Shown here piece after piece: positions 1-11,739 of a DNA stretch of 64,000 bases. Below the pieces are notes generated by a model. That model was not told the DNA's origin and searched no databases. It saw only the letters and a program-made list of their open reading frames with translations. A program made the translations under genes and the position numbers. Origin of the DNA: Glandiceps talaboti (taxonomy: Eukaryota > Hemichordata > Enteropneusta > Spengelidae); the NCBI RefSeq assembly GCF_964340395.1, contig NC_135565.1, forward strand, positions 21,228,709 to 21,292,708, in the 5' to 3' direction. Position 1 is the first letter of the stretch, and every line of letters starts with the position of its first letter.

Positions 1-650
1 TATTTCGGATTTTTAATTTACAAAACAGTTTTATCGTGGCTTTCTATTTGAGAAATCAATGTCAAATAACATAGACATAAGTCTGTGTTTGTAACTCAAA
101 TCAGTGCAAAAAGCTCTAAAAGTGTACGTATAATAAGACATTTTACATATTTATCAATCTTCTGCAATTTATTGAGTTACAACCAAATATGTTGGTTCAT
201 ATTGATTTCTTAAGTACGAAGCCATGATAAAATTGTTTTATAAATTCACAAATCCAAAATAAATACCCCAATTCTCATCCATATGACCACTTTAAAGTCC
301 TCACATATCCAATGAATTATAATACGCCCTCCCAGGCTCTCACTTTCTGTGTTGTCAGTGTACACAAGGGTGCACTTTCAGTTTACATCTTGTTTATAAT
401 GCAATTAATTACATCCACCCACCCACTCAATAAAGCAGACAAGGAAATTTGACAATATTTAATTTGCAACATGCATTGTATTGTCGTTTAATACATTACA
501 ATGTTTCTAGTAAAGTACACATCAATGTTTCTAAAACTCAAAATTATCAGCTAAAATGACTTATGACAGACTAACTCTCAACTACACCTTAATTCTTCTA
601 GATTCTCAAAGTTTTATAACTTGCACACATTTGATTGTTCCCATTTTACA
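1..650. other. AT-rich intergenic DNA
   Basis: No exon, open frame or repeat structure was recognised here. It lies beyond the 3' end of the C6orf89-like gene. A gene entering from the left edge cannot be excluded. Confidence 0.5.
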
Positions 651-1436
651 ACCTGTCAATCATGATATTAGCTGTCAATCTATTACCTGTCAATCATGAT
701 ATTAGCTGTCAATCTACTACCTGTCAATCATGATATTAGCTGTCAATCTACTACCTGTCAATCATGATATTAGCTGTCAATCTACTACCTTTCAATCATG
801 ATATTAGCTGTCAATCTACAACCTGTCAATCATGGTATTAGCTGTCAATCTACTACCAGCCAATCATGATATTAGCTGTCAAGCTTCTACCTGTCAATCA
901 TGATATTAGCTGTCAATCTACTACCTGTCAATCTACTACCTTTCAATCATATTAGCTGTCAATCTACAACCTGTCAATCATGATATTAGCTATCAATCTA
1001 CAACCTGCCAATAATGATATTAACTGTCAAGCTTCTACCTGTCAATCATGATATTAGCTGTCAATCATGATATTAGCTGTCAATCTACGACCTGCCAATC
1101 ATGATATTAGCTGTCAATCTATTACCTGTCAATCATGATATTAGCTGGCAATCTACTACCTGTCAATCATATTAGCTGTCAATCTACAACCTGCCAATCA
1201 TGATATTAGCTGTCAATCTACTACCTGTCAATCATATTAGCTGTCAATTTACTACCTGCCAATCATGATATTAGCTGTCAAGCTTCTACCTTTCAATCAT
1301 GATATTAGCTGTCAATCTACTACCTGTCAATCATGATATTAGCTGTCAATCTACTACCTGTCAATCATGATATTAGCTGTCAATCTACTACCTGTCAATC
1401 ATGATATTAGCTGTCAATCTGCTACCTGCCAATCAT
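651..1436. repeat. 34-bp minisatellite
   Basis: About 23 tandem units are built on acctgtcaatcatgatatta followed by gctgtcaatcta. Several units are truncated or substituted. The array lies downstream of the C6orf89-like gene's stop codon and poly(A) signal, so it is intergenic. The motif does not resemble any exon in the window. Confidence 0.95.
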
Positions 1437-2057
1437 TTAACTTAGCTAACTATTGCTTTTGTCACAATGTGGTCATTCAGCAGAACTTTGTATGTGAATA
1501 GTCTCCATAACTTGTACACTTTACTGTTGATTTTACTATACATGTAATTAATGTGGCTATCTTTAAATGTGTGTGTGATCATCAAACACTAAGAAATAAG
1601 GAATCTTGTTGCAGATCTCACAAGATATGCAAATATGCCTAGCAACAACGGTTGTCAAATTTGATTGCGATCAAGCTTTCACCTTGCCATGTGTGATGAC
1701 ATTGAGAACAATAGTGTTGCTAAGTGTTTGACACTCTCTGCTTGACCATCCTCACGTGGTTGCTATGGTTGCACTCTCATGAGATCTACTGTGAGACGAA
1801 AAAAGGCTTACTGAAGGCAATGCTCTAACTGTGTTTTACATAACATTGATGGTAATGCTGTAACCACAGACAAGGAAGACTATAGCATTTTACACCCAGA
1901 CATCAGCATATAAAATCAAATGTCAAGTACCAATATTGGCACTATACGTTCATTCACCTATGAACTTCAAAACAACAAAATTTTACCAGATTAATCTACT
2001 GAACTACACAGCATGCAAGTACACTTAAATTAACTATGTAATTGTTGTTTGATGAGA
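1437..2057. other. Unique sequence 3' of C6orf89-like gene
   Basis: Non-repetitive AT-rich DNA between the 34-bp minisatellite and the gene's 3' end. No further exon was recognised. Confidence 0.4.
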
Positions 2058-2063
2058 TTTATT
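2058..2063 (-). terminator. Poly(A) signal of C6orf89-like gene
   Basis: AATAAA on the minus strand, about 46 bases past the stop codon at 2109-2111. The spacing fits a short 3' UTR. Confidence 0.6.
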
Positions 2064-2108
2064 TTCAGTTCTCAGAGTTGTTAGTCTGGTTACTATGGTA
2101 ACAGGCTA

Positions 2109-2361
2109 CTACAGGAAAGATCCAGCATACATGACACTCAGTTCTTCACCATGTGGGAATGATTCTGGCTTCCAGTAATGTGTGTGATAAAACACTGTTG
2201 GTAGAAAACAAACTCAACTTAGAAATGTTGGCAAGACAGCAGTTTAATTTGTCTATTTCTTTGAATTCATTCGTAAATGTATAAGGATGACCCTACTCAC
2301 TTACTTAAACTACTTACTGAAGCTACTTACTTACCTACATACTTACTTACTGGAGCTACTC

Positions 2362-2402
<41 letters not shown>

Positions 2403-5211
2403 TTTACTTACTTACATACTTACCCACCCATCTACTTACTTACTTACCTACTTACTTACTGAAGCTACTTACTTACTTAGCTACATACTTACCTACGTAC
2501 TTACCTGGATACTTAGCTACTTACCAACTTACTTACCTACTCACTTACTTAGCTACTTACATATATCCATTGGTTGTAATATAATACTAAGTACTTACAC
2601 ATATCCATTGGTTGTAATATAATACTAAGTACTTACATATATCCATTGGTTGTAATATAATACTTAGTACTTACATATATCCATTGGTTGTAATATAATA
2701 CTTAGTACTTACATATATCCATTGGTTGTAATATAATACTTAGTACTTACATATATCCATTGGTTGTAATATAATACTAAGTACTTACATATATCCATTG
2801 GTTGTAATATAATACTAAGTACTTACATATATCCATTGGTTGTAATATAATACTAAGTACTTACATATATCCATTGGTTGTAATATAATACTTAGTACTT
2901 ACATATATCCATTGGTTGTAATATAATACTTAGTACTTACATATATCCATTGGTTATAATATAATATTTAGTACTTACATATATCCATTGGTTGTAATAT
3001 AATACTAAGTACTTACATATATCCATTGGTTATAATATAATACTTAGTACTTACATATATCCATTGGTTGTAATATAATACTAAGTACTTACATATATCC
3101 ATTGGTTGTAATATAATACTTAGTACTTACATATATCCATTGGTTGTAATATAATACTTAGTACTTACATATATCCATTGGTTATAATATAATATTTAGT
3201 ACTTACATATATCCATTGGTTGTAATATAATACTTAGTACTTACATATATCCATTGGTTGTAATATAATACTAAGTACTTACATATATCCATTGGTTGTA
3301 ATATAATATTTAGTACTTACATATATCCATTGGTTGTAATATAATACTAAGTACTTACATATATCCATTGGTTGTAATATAATATTTAGTACTTACATAT
3401 ATCCATTGGTTGTAATATAATACTAAGTACTTACATATATCCATTGGTTGTAATATAATACTTAGCTACTTACATATATCCATTGGTTGTAATATAATAC
3501 TTTGTACTTACATATATCCATTGGTTGTAATATAATATTTAGTACTTACATATATCCATTGGTTGTAATATAATACTAAGTACTTACATATATCCATTGG
3601 TTGTAATATAATACTTTGTACTTACATATATCCATTGGTTGTAATATAATATTTAGTACTTACATATATCCATTGGTTGTAATATAATACTTAGTACTTA
3701 CATATATCCATTGGTTGTAATATAATACTTAGTACTTACATATATCCATTGGTTGTAATAAAATACTAAGTACTTACATATATCCATTGGTTGTAATATA
3801 ATACTTAGTACTTACATATATCCATTGGTTGTAATATAATACTTAGTACTTACATATATCCATTGGTTGTAATATAATACTATGTACTTACATATATCCA
3901 TTGGTTGTAATATAATACTAAGTACTTACATATATGATCCATTGGTTGTAATATAATACTTAGTACTTACATATATCCATTGGTTGTAATATAATACTTA
4001 GTACTTACATATATCCATTGGTTGTAATAAAATACTAAGTACTTACATATATCCATTGGTTGTAATATAATATTGACATCTGAACAGTTATGACGACAGG
4101 TATCACTTGGTAGTAATATTATTTCTCTCTGACCTGATCCCTGGACTAGCCAACCATTAGCTGCTTGCAATGCTGGCTGTAAAACAAACAATTGTTGGCA
4201 AGTAACAAACAAGTAAATACACATAATATCCAACCCTATGTGCACTTAGGAAGTTTCTAGTCTTACCAGAGAAGGAAGGTAAGTAAGTATGCATGAATGT
4301 ATGAATGTATGTATGTATGTATGTATGTATGTATGTATGTATGTATGTATGTATGTATGTATGTATGTATATATATACGTACGTACGTACGTACGTACGT
4401 ACGTACGTATGTATGTACGTACGTACGTACGTACGTATGTATGTATGTATGTATGTATGTATGTATGTATGTATGTATGTATGTATGTATGTATGTATGT
4501 ATGTGTGTATGAATGTATGTATGTATGTATGTATGTATGTATGTATGTATGTATGTATGTATGTATGTATGTATGTATTTATGTATGTATGTATGTATGT
4601 ATGTATGTATGTATGTATGTATGTATGTATGTGTATGTGTGTATGAATGTATGTATGTATGTATGTATGTATGTATGTATGTATGTATGTATGTATGTAT
4701 GTATGTATGTATGTATGTATGTATGTATGTATGTATGTATGTATGTATGTATGTATGTGTGTATGAATGTATGTATGTATGTATGTATGTATGTATGTAT
4801 GTATGTATGTATGTATGTATGTATGTATGTGTGTATGAATGTATGTATGTATGTATGTATGTATGTATGTATGTATGTATGTATGTATGTATGTATGTAT
4901 GTATGTATGTATTTATGTATGTATGTATGTATGTATGTATGTATGTATGTATGTATGTATGTATGTGTGTATGTGTGTATGAATGTATGTATGTATGTAT
5001 GTATGTATGTATGTATGTATGTATGTATGTATGTATGTATGTATGTATGTATGTATGTATGTATGTATGTATGTATGTATGTATGTATGTATGTATGTGT
5101 GTATGAATGTATGTATGTATGTATGTATGTATGTATGTATGTATGTATGTATGTATGTATGTATGTATGTATGTATGTATGTATGTATGTATGTATGTAT
5201 GTATGTATGTA

Positions 5212-5270
<59 letters not shown>

Positions 5271-5476
5271 ATGTATGTATGTATGTATGTATGTATGTAT
5301 GTATGTATGTATGTATGTATGTATGTATGTCTGTATGTATGTATGTATGTATGTATGCCTTGATATCCTATGAGAAAGAATATTGATTCGAAACGCACGC
5401 ACGCACACACATACACATACATACATACGTACATACATACATACGTACATACATACATACATACATACATACATAC

Positions 5477-5513
<37 letters not shown>

Positions 5514-7517
5514 TGAAGACAGACAGACAATTCATTATTTTCCCTATTTTTTCTTAAATGTGTGCAGATATTTTCCAACATATTTCACCTTTACTTAAAT
5601 GGAAAATGCTTATGACATAATGGTTTGGTCACTACGTCGAGTAGAAAACTCATAATGACATTTAAGCTTCGTATCATTACCTGTATTTATGTCAGGTGAA
5701 CAAATGACAAATAGTAGAGAGAATAATATCTAATTGTAATTACTAGTTAATGGATGTACTGGACACATATACTACAATTGGATATTATCCCCAATATCTG
5801 TCTTCAGTCAGCCAAGGAAAACATGAGTGACCCAAGAGGCCTTGTCACTACTACAAGTCGTCAGCTGAGTTGAGACAAACCCTTAGGTCATGAGTATTTT
5901 CCGGCTGAATGAAGACAAAACATGACGGATTCTTTGCATTAGCAGTTCAAGTGCAACTTTCCCGACTTGGTGAGCCAGCAAGTCCGGTGTCATAAAAATT
6001 GTTTGCATCTATAAAGCTATTTGCAATTTCACTGATAATGGGTCAGTAAAACTGATAACAACTGATATGACATTAGGGGCTTCACACTTAGATATTGAGC
6101 TTAGCTTTGCCTGATGTGTTATGTAATAGTGCTTTATCACATTTGTAAATATTGCCAACAAACATTATTCAGTGATAAGAAAGATAAGAAACCCCACTTC
6201 CTAGCTAATGGCTTGATTCTGTAATGTATTGGGGAAAATAATGGTGATTTGGAATAATTGACTCATACTTCGAGGACCGCACAACCAGCTACAGTGATGT
6301 AGACATGTATTGTCATGATGTAGAATGACCAGGGTAGATCTATATTTTCTGTTCAAAGGCAATACATGGCTTGTGTATGGCGTAATGCTCAAAGCAATTA
6401 CTCACAATCTGAAATGGTTCAGCCTTTGGAGTGTCTACAAAAATGTATTTTTCCAAAGTGACTTCAGCTTTATCAGGTACAAAGTATGGTCTGGGAAACA
6501 AATCTCTAAGTAGACGCACACCGGCTACACGTTGTATACGCCTGGAAATAAAGTCAAACACACTTTAGTCAAACACCAGCTACACGTTGTATACGCCTGG
6601 AAATAAAGTCAAAAGTACAACCAGCTAACAATGTATCTCAACAGTGCAGTAAACAGGAGAATGTGAGGGCTAGGAGGTACAACCAGCTAGTGATGCATCT
6701 CGACAGTGCAGTAAACAGGAGAATATGAGGGCTAGGAGGTACAACCAGCTAACAATGTATCTCAACAGTGCAGTAAACAGGAGAATGTGAGGGCTAGGAG
6801 GTACAACCAGCTAGTGATGCATCGTGACAGTGCAGTAAACAGACTATTCATCACATGATTCCACCATAACATGTTGACAACTTTACTCACCACATGATTC
6901 CAGCATCAGTTTTCAGTAACTCCTCAGAAGACTTGATAGAGGTGAACAGCTCCCTCATACTGTCTAGAGTAGTGGCTGTACTAACGAATGCATCAACTGA
7001 ACCCTCTATGTCTTCTGTATGACTCCAGTATAAATCATGTAGGAGTTCATAAGTCACTACCATGGCCTCAGCATCCTGTTAATAACAATACAAATTTGGG
7101 TTGATAATGGGTATTTATGGCTTACAATACAATTTGGGTTGATAATGGGTATACGGCTTACAATACAATATGGGTTGATAATGGGTATATGGCTTACAAT
7201 ACAAATTTGGGTTGATAATGGGTATATGGCTTACAATACAATTTGGGTTGATAATGGGTATATGGCTTACAATACAAATTTGGGTTGATAATGGGTATAT
7301 GGCTTACAATGCAATTTGGGTTGATAATGGGTATATGGCTTACAATACAATATGGGTTGATAATGGGTATATGGCTTACAATGCAATTTGGGTTGATAAT
7401 CGGCATATGCCATGGCTCACAATACTACAATGTGCTACATGTTTATTCTCATTTGAGTGACCCTATTCATATTTATTTTCTTGGGTCAATCAGGTAGAAA
7501 AGAAAATAGAAAAACCA

Positions 7518-7577
<60 letters not shown>

Positions 7578-9483
7578 AACACACAAGCAGTGGGTATGAT
7601 TGCTTCTTACCGTGACAACAAATGGTATTCCATTATGATAGTAGTACTCAGTAAAGTTATCAAAGCCAGTAAAGTCTTGAATATGGTCTACCATCTCACA
7701 TGGCCAACAGTCCACAGGTTCATCTGAATAGAAGGGATTATCAACTATGCACTCCATCTCATGGAACACTGCAAAACCAAATCAAGAAAAATGTTTATAT
7801 CATTGTTGGATCCTTTAGAAAGGTAAGCAATGCATAATGTAAGTAAGGCCCAGTCAACCCCCTACTCCATCCACACATAATATCAGTATTAAAGTAATAT
7901 GAAACTCAGACAATCAACACAAGTGTATAGTATCTACCTAATGTGAGTTATAATAGTTGGCTAAAAAGCACACTTCAGACGATTCAATGAATAAAGTCTT
8001 TTGCTGAAAACATTTGTTTTAACTTACTTCAGGGCCTCTTTGTACTCTGATCATTACTTCCTATATATTATTATAAAATATTCCTTAGTTATAAGAATGG
8101 AACATTTGAATGTCACTCACCAATATTGTTCTTAATTCAGCCAAGGAAAATAAGAGTGACCTAAGGGGCCTTTGTCACTTTGAGTCTAGTGACTTGTAGT
8201 GACAACCCCTTAGGTCACGATATTTTCCGACTGAATGAAGGAAAATATTGGAGAATAACATAACTATATCACAGCCAGTAATATCAAAGAAAAATATGGG
8301 AAAGTAATGGCAATTTTGAAAGTTTTGACTCATATTTTGAACACAGTAGAACCAGTGACATTGACACGCAGTCATGACATACACACATGTTGTTGTGGCG
8401 TAGAATGGCCAGAGTATATATGTTACATATTTTACAAAATGAATTTCATATAATTATGTTATAATTCTGTAATAATGTTATTATCAAAACTAATAATAAA
8501 TAATATGTAATTCATCAAAATTAATTTGAATGCTTTTATTTTTTATTTTTGAAAATGAGAAGTGGATTGTTTGACACATAACAAAGTATTAAACAAGTAG
8601 ACGAGGCCTGGTCGATGAATTGCAAACATTTCATTTTTTCTTTATTTTATTTGTCTTTGCTTTGAAAGGCTGATTTAAAAACAAACAAACAAAAAAGCAA
8701 GAAAAAAATAAAACAAATAGAATATGTACCAGCTATAAACTGACAATATGGTGATAAAAGATAGTGTTATATTTAAAATTGCACAACATCCACAAGCAAA
8801 CTTTCAAATTTTTCTGTTCATTTAATTACAAAATATTCCATGAAATACAATATTGTTTTTTTTTTTCACACCTGTTAAGAATTTACGATTCTATCAGTTG
8901 ATATAATATTCAAGACCAACAATTCAGCGTGGATTAAAATACGAAACCAACAGCTGTTGAGTTACTGCAGATTCTACTCCACGGCTCTGAGGTTAATTTA
9001 TGATGATTGGTGTGAAGACGATATATCGATATGGCGAAGTATAAGACGATATGTCACATTTGTTTCGTCTGTTTTGATTTAAATCATGCTCTATAATATA
9101 AAATAAATTTGACACCGATGTTACTACTTACTGTCCAGGTTGTATTTCTGTGTGATTGGTAAAGTAAGCAGTCGTACAAATCGCATGACTGGATACTGCC
9201 ATGACTGGGTTTGTTTGGATAAGAACTGTTGAGATGGTCGATGAAAACTCAGAAACACGTAGCAAGCCAGAATAAAGCTGATCACCAAAACACTCAGACG
9301 GAGACCATACACGATTTTAGCGGTGACAGTTGATGGTTTGCGTCCTTGGTCGATCTGCAGGGCTTGGCAAATACACTTATTGATGTCATGGTCGTCCATT
9401 CCCCAACTTTTACCAAGATTCTGAAGTTTTTCCACATTTTGACTGAGCTTGTCATACAAACATTGCTGATCGTCGGTCGCCAT
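2109..9483 (-). CDS. C6orf89: C6orf89 / bombesin receptor-activated protein (BRAP) homologue
   Basis: Six coding exons join in frame to 348 aa: 9132-9483, 7611-7768, 6891-7075, 6406-6541, 4047-4176 and 2109-2194. Human C6orf89 is of nearly the same length, as I recall. The start at 9483 has a good AAAATGG context; an in-frame ATG six codons upstream (9501) is possible. Residues 1-45 carry the YDKLS-type helical region. Residues about 52-72 (VYGLRLSVLVISFILACYVF) form one membrane segment, giving the type II Golgi-type topology reported for the family. The lumenal part keeps family motifs such as LPITQKY, RELFTS/LLRDLFP, QGSGQ and CRHNC. Human C6orf89 has been linked to bombesin-receptor signalling, but the biochemical role is not settled. 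Intron 5 (2195-4046) contains about 40 extra copies of the exon 5 donor, and the exon 4 acceptor is duplicated. Recognition rests on remembered similarity along the full length. The last exon (THYW, AGSFL stop) is the least conserved piece. Confidence 0.9.
2291..2562. repeat. (CTTA)n tetranucleotide tract
   Basis: About 270 bases of ttac/cttact tetranucleotides with scattered substitutions, in intron 5 of the C6orf89-like gene. It abuts the 38-bp array, whose unit also contains tacttac and may have seeded the tract. Confidence 0.9.
2563..4073 (-). repeat. 38-bp minisatellite made of an exon 5 end plus its splice donor
   Basis: About 40 units. On the gene's strand each unit holds roughly 25 coding bases (ending CAACCAATGGATATAT, coding QPMDI) followed by GTAAGTACTAAGT, the donor and first intron bases of exon 5. 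The copy nearest the exon body is the true junction at 4046/4047. All others lie in the intron. Copies differ by single changes such as ctaagt/cttagt. The 38-bp unit is not a multiple of three. Confidence 0.95.
4270..5367. repeat. 1.1-kb (TATG)n microsatellite
   Basis: A nearly continuous tatg/atgt tetranucleotide tract with patches of cgta (around 4376-4436), periodic tgtgtatgaatg interruptions about 110-240 bases apart, and a (TG)n block at 5216-5254. It sits in intron 4 of the C6orf89-like gene. The long reading frames it creates on both strands are artefacts of the repeat. Confidence 0.97.
5396..5515. repeat. (CACA/CATA)n then (CAGA)n microsatellite
   Basis: Short tetranucleotide runs directly after the TATG tract: acac, then catacata, then cagacaga. 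Confidence 0.9.
5755..5935. mobile_element. Hairpin/MITE-like element, family A (copy 1)
   Basis: Shares the blocks attatccccaatat, cagccaaggaaaa, gagtgaccc..aggccttgtcac, ccttaggtca and attttccggctgaatga with copies at about 8120, 43395 and 58395. The element is internally self-complementary around gtgac..aaggggcc. No coding capacity is seen. It is in intron 4 of the C6orf89-like gene. Confidence 0.6.
6215..6345. mobile_element. Partial family A element
   Basis: Matches the outer part of the 8120 copy (ttggggaaaataatgg, ttgactcata, gtagaatgaccagggta). The hairpin core is missing. Confidence 0.4.
6519..6614 (-). repeat. Two-copy duplication of the exon 4 acceptor
   Basis: A stretch of about 40 bases covering the start of exon 4 (GCGTATACAACGTGTAGC) and its acceptor (TTATTTCCAG) occurs at 6519-6558 and again, nearly identical, at about 6573-6614. 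The copy nearer the exon body (junction 6541/6542) joins in frame. Confidence 0.85.
6615..6840. repeat. 62-bp minisatellite
   Basis: Nearly four units beginning gtacaaccagct and ending gggctaggag, in intron 3 of the C6orf89-like gene. The accagct start resembles the duplicated exon 4 junction next to it. Confidence 0.9.
7090..7400. repeat. 36-37-bp minisatellite
   Basis: About eight units of gggttgataatgggtatatg followed by gcttacaatacaattt, in intron 2 of the C6orf89-like gene, just before the exon 3 acceptor. The last bases of the intron match the unit, but no coding bases are included. Confidence 0.95.
7514..7578. repeat. (GAAA)n microsatellite
   Basis: Uninterrupted aaag run about 30 bases from the exon 2 donor (7610/7611) of the C6orf89-like gene. 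Confidence 0.95.
8120..8410. mobile_element. Hairpin/MITE-like element, family A (copy 2)
   Basis: Contains an imperfect inverted core (gtgacctaaggggcc..gtcac / gtgac..ccccttaggtcac) flanked by cagccaaggaaaat and actgaatgaaggaaaatatt. Its outer part (gaaccagtgac, gtagaatggccagagtatat) matches the reverse complement of the 43395 and 58395 copies. No open frame is seen. Confidence 0.65.
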
Positions 9484-9501
9484 TTTGATACCGTACGTCA
9501 T

Positions 9502-10802
9502 TACACATATGTCATCCGTGTTCCGGGTTCATGTATTCAATACATTACATTTGAAAGCAGGGTGGGCGTGGCAATAAACTCAAACAACCATACGCATGCA
9601 GTGACGTACGTCACTCAAACGGCGCACCTCCATAGGACATATGTTAAATCACACACAACTTACAAGTGACTATTATTAAAAGATGAAAATGATTTTATTG
9701 AACTACCAAACACAACTGTAAACATAACTAGAATTACCTTTCTATGAAGTACTCTTTATATGTCAAACCTTTACTTCATAGTACATGTACATACTATTTA
9801 TGGCTAATGTAATCTTTTACTCAACTCTAATCTATTGACTTATATGATTGATTTATTTAACATTTTAAAAACATTTAAAATAAATTTCCTTAAAAAAAAA
9901 GAGTTTGTAAAACAATACAAAAAAAATGCATGAATGAATGAATGAATAAATACATAACTAAATAAATAAGAAAAATAATGAGGTTATGTTTGTGTTATAA
10001 ACTGGGAGGTCCCGACAAGCACAAGATGCATTTTCATATTTCTGTATATGACAAAGTATTTGCACAAAGTGAGTCATCACAATAATAAGAGATAGAAGTT
10101 TTGTTCATAGATTAATGTCTTCTTTGTCCTTCAATTATAGCACACAGGTAATACAAGTCAAACTATATTTATATTTAATCAATTTCCACTTGAACATTTA
10201 TACCAAAAACTATAGTTTATTGTGATTGAATAACGTAAACACTACAACACAAACCTCAGACCACTATTTTTAGTGGTCTGAGCACAAACACATGCTAAAA
10301 AAGACTACAACATCAGCACACACTACATGCTCAGCAAGGAATCTCCAGATAATAGGAATGCAGTATCATAAACGATTTACAAACAAACAAACAAACAAAC
10401 AAACAAACAAAACATCCTAGGCTGTCATGAAATGTAATAGACACCAAATACTACTAGTAATATATCAATAAGTACATGTATTGGTACTCACAAAATAGTC
10501 CACGGAGAAATTTGATAATATTTACATCCTTTAAACTATAATATGTACATTTTTTTTATAATTTACAATACATTTGAATATAATTCACATCTCTTTTCAA
10601 TAAAATCTACTCTCTTTTTTATAAATAGATCAATATAATTTACTCCATATATACATCTTGAATTTTTTTACAATAAATCTTAAGATTTCAAACTCTTTAA
10701 AATACATCTCAATAAATTATCAAGATAATAAATAGAATTCAGAATTATTTTGATGAAAAATGCACCTAGCTTTTGAATGTTTCATCATCACTGTGCACAA
10801 TC
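9502..10802. other. Intergenic region with simple runs
   Basis: Holds the promoter side of the C6orf89-like gene and the 3' side of the TCFL5-like bHLH gene. It contains a (CAAA)n run at 10379-10411 and a short perfect hairpin at 10253-10286. No exon was recognised. Confidence 0.5.
10253..10286. repeat. Short palindrome (ctcagaccacta / tagtggtctgag)
   Basis: Two 12-base arms around a tttt loop. The same arm sequence recurs near 39155-39190, 39822-39862 and 40733, so it probably marks a dispersed hairpin element. Confidence 0.7.
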
Positions 10803-11676
10803 TCACGGACTGTCAATCTCTTCATCTAGAATAGCTGATCTCATGAATTTTGACACAAATTCCTGAAAGGTAGAAAAGTTAACAATTAACATACATGTAG
10901 TATTTACCATCATGCCTACTTTACTGAATGTGATCATAGACCTTCCTCCACCTCTGGTGGAGGGTCTATGATGTAATCACTGTATCTGAATGCCAGGCTT
11001 GGGTCAAAGAGTACTTACAACTACATTGTAAACCACAAACTGATGTCTATACTTCAATACTTGTATTGAAAAGAAGACAGTTTTCTTTGGAAATACTAGA
11101 CAATGATTAGCGACACCCACCATATCAATTAACATTTACATTCAACAACTATCAATGATCCTAAGAAGAAATTAGTAAACTCACCCTGTTTACTCTCTCT
11201 TTCATTTTAGGTGACACCTTAGTCTGCATGTAGGCCACATAATTCACTGTTTGTTCAAATACACTAGCTTTGTCAGTTTTCAAGTTACAACCAGGAATCA
11301 ACTCTTTGAGTATGTCTGCACTTTTCTTAATTCTGGCCCTGAAATATAGAGTAAAGAATGAATTAATCCGTCACACCTGGTAACTTTTAGATTTTGGCAA
11401 TCAAGATACTCATAACATATCCTTGACAGAAGTGAGCTGAAAAATCAAATTATAAATGTATTGATGAATAATACTTGAAATTAGGCTAACAGTAGCATTA
11501 GTCTAGTTCCTATACATTATCGTTACCATTAAACATCTACTACTGCTGCTAAAATAGTCATTTTTCTTCCATAGAAACCTATGAAATGTTGTTCTCACCT
11601 CAGCCTAATATTTCAGAGCTAGATGAAAATATTTTAGGAAAACAAAAATACTTTGTATGTATATTTTTATTTTTGT

Positions 11677-11739
<63 letters not shown>

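Noticed and set aside
650-1436. CRISPR-like array
   Set aside because: The units are directly contiguous with no unique spacers, and the DNA is animal; it is a minisatellite.
4263-5474. Frames of up to 403 codons on both strands
   Set aside because: They translate the TATG tetranucleotide tract (tetrapeptide-like His-Thr-Tyr-Ile or Met-Tyr-Val-Cys repeats) and lie inside an intron.
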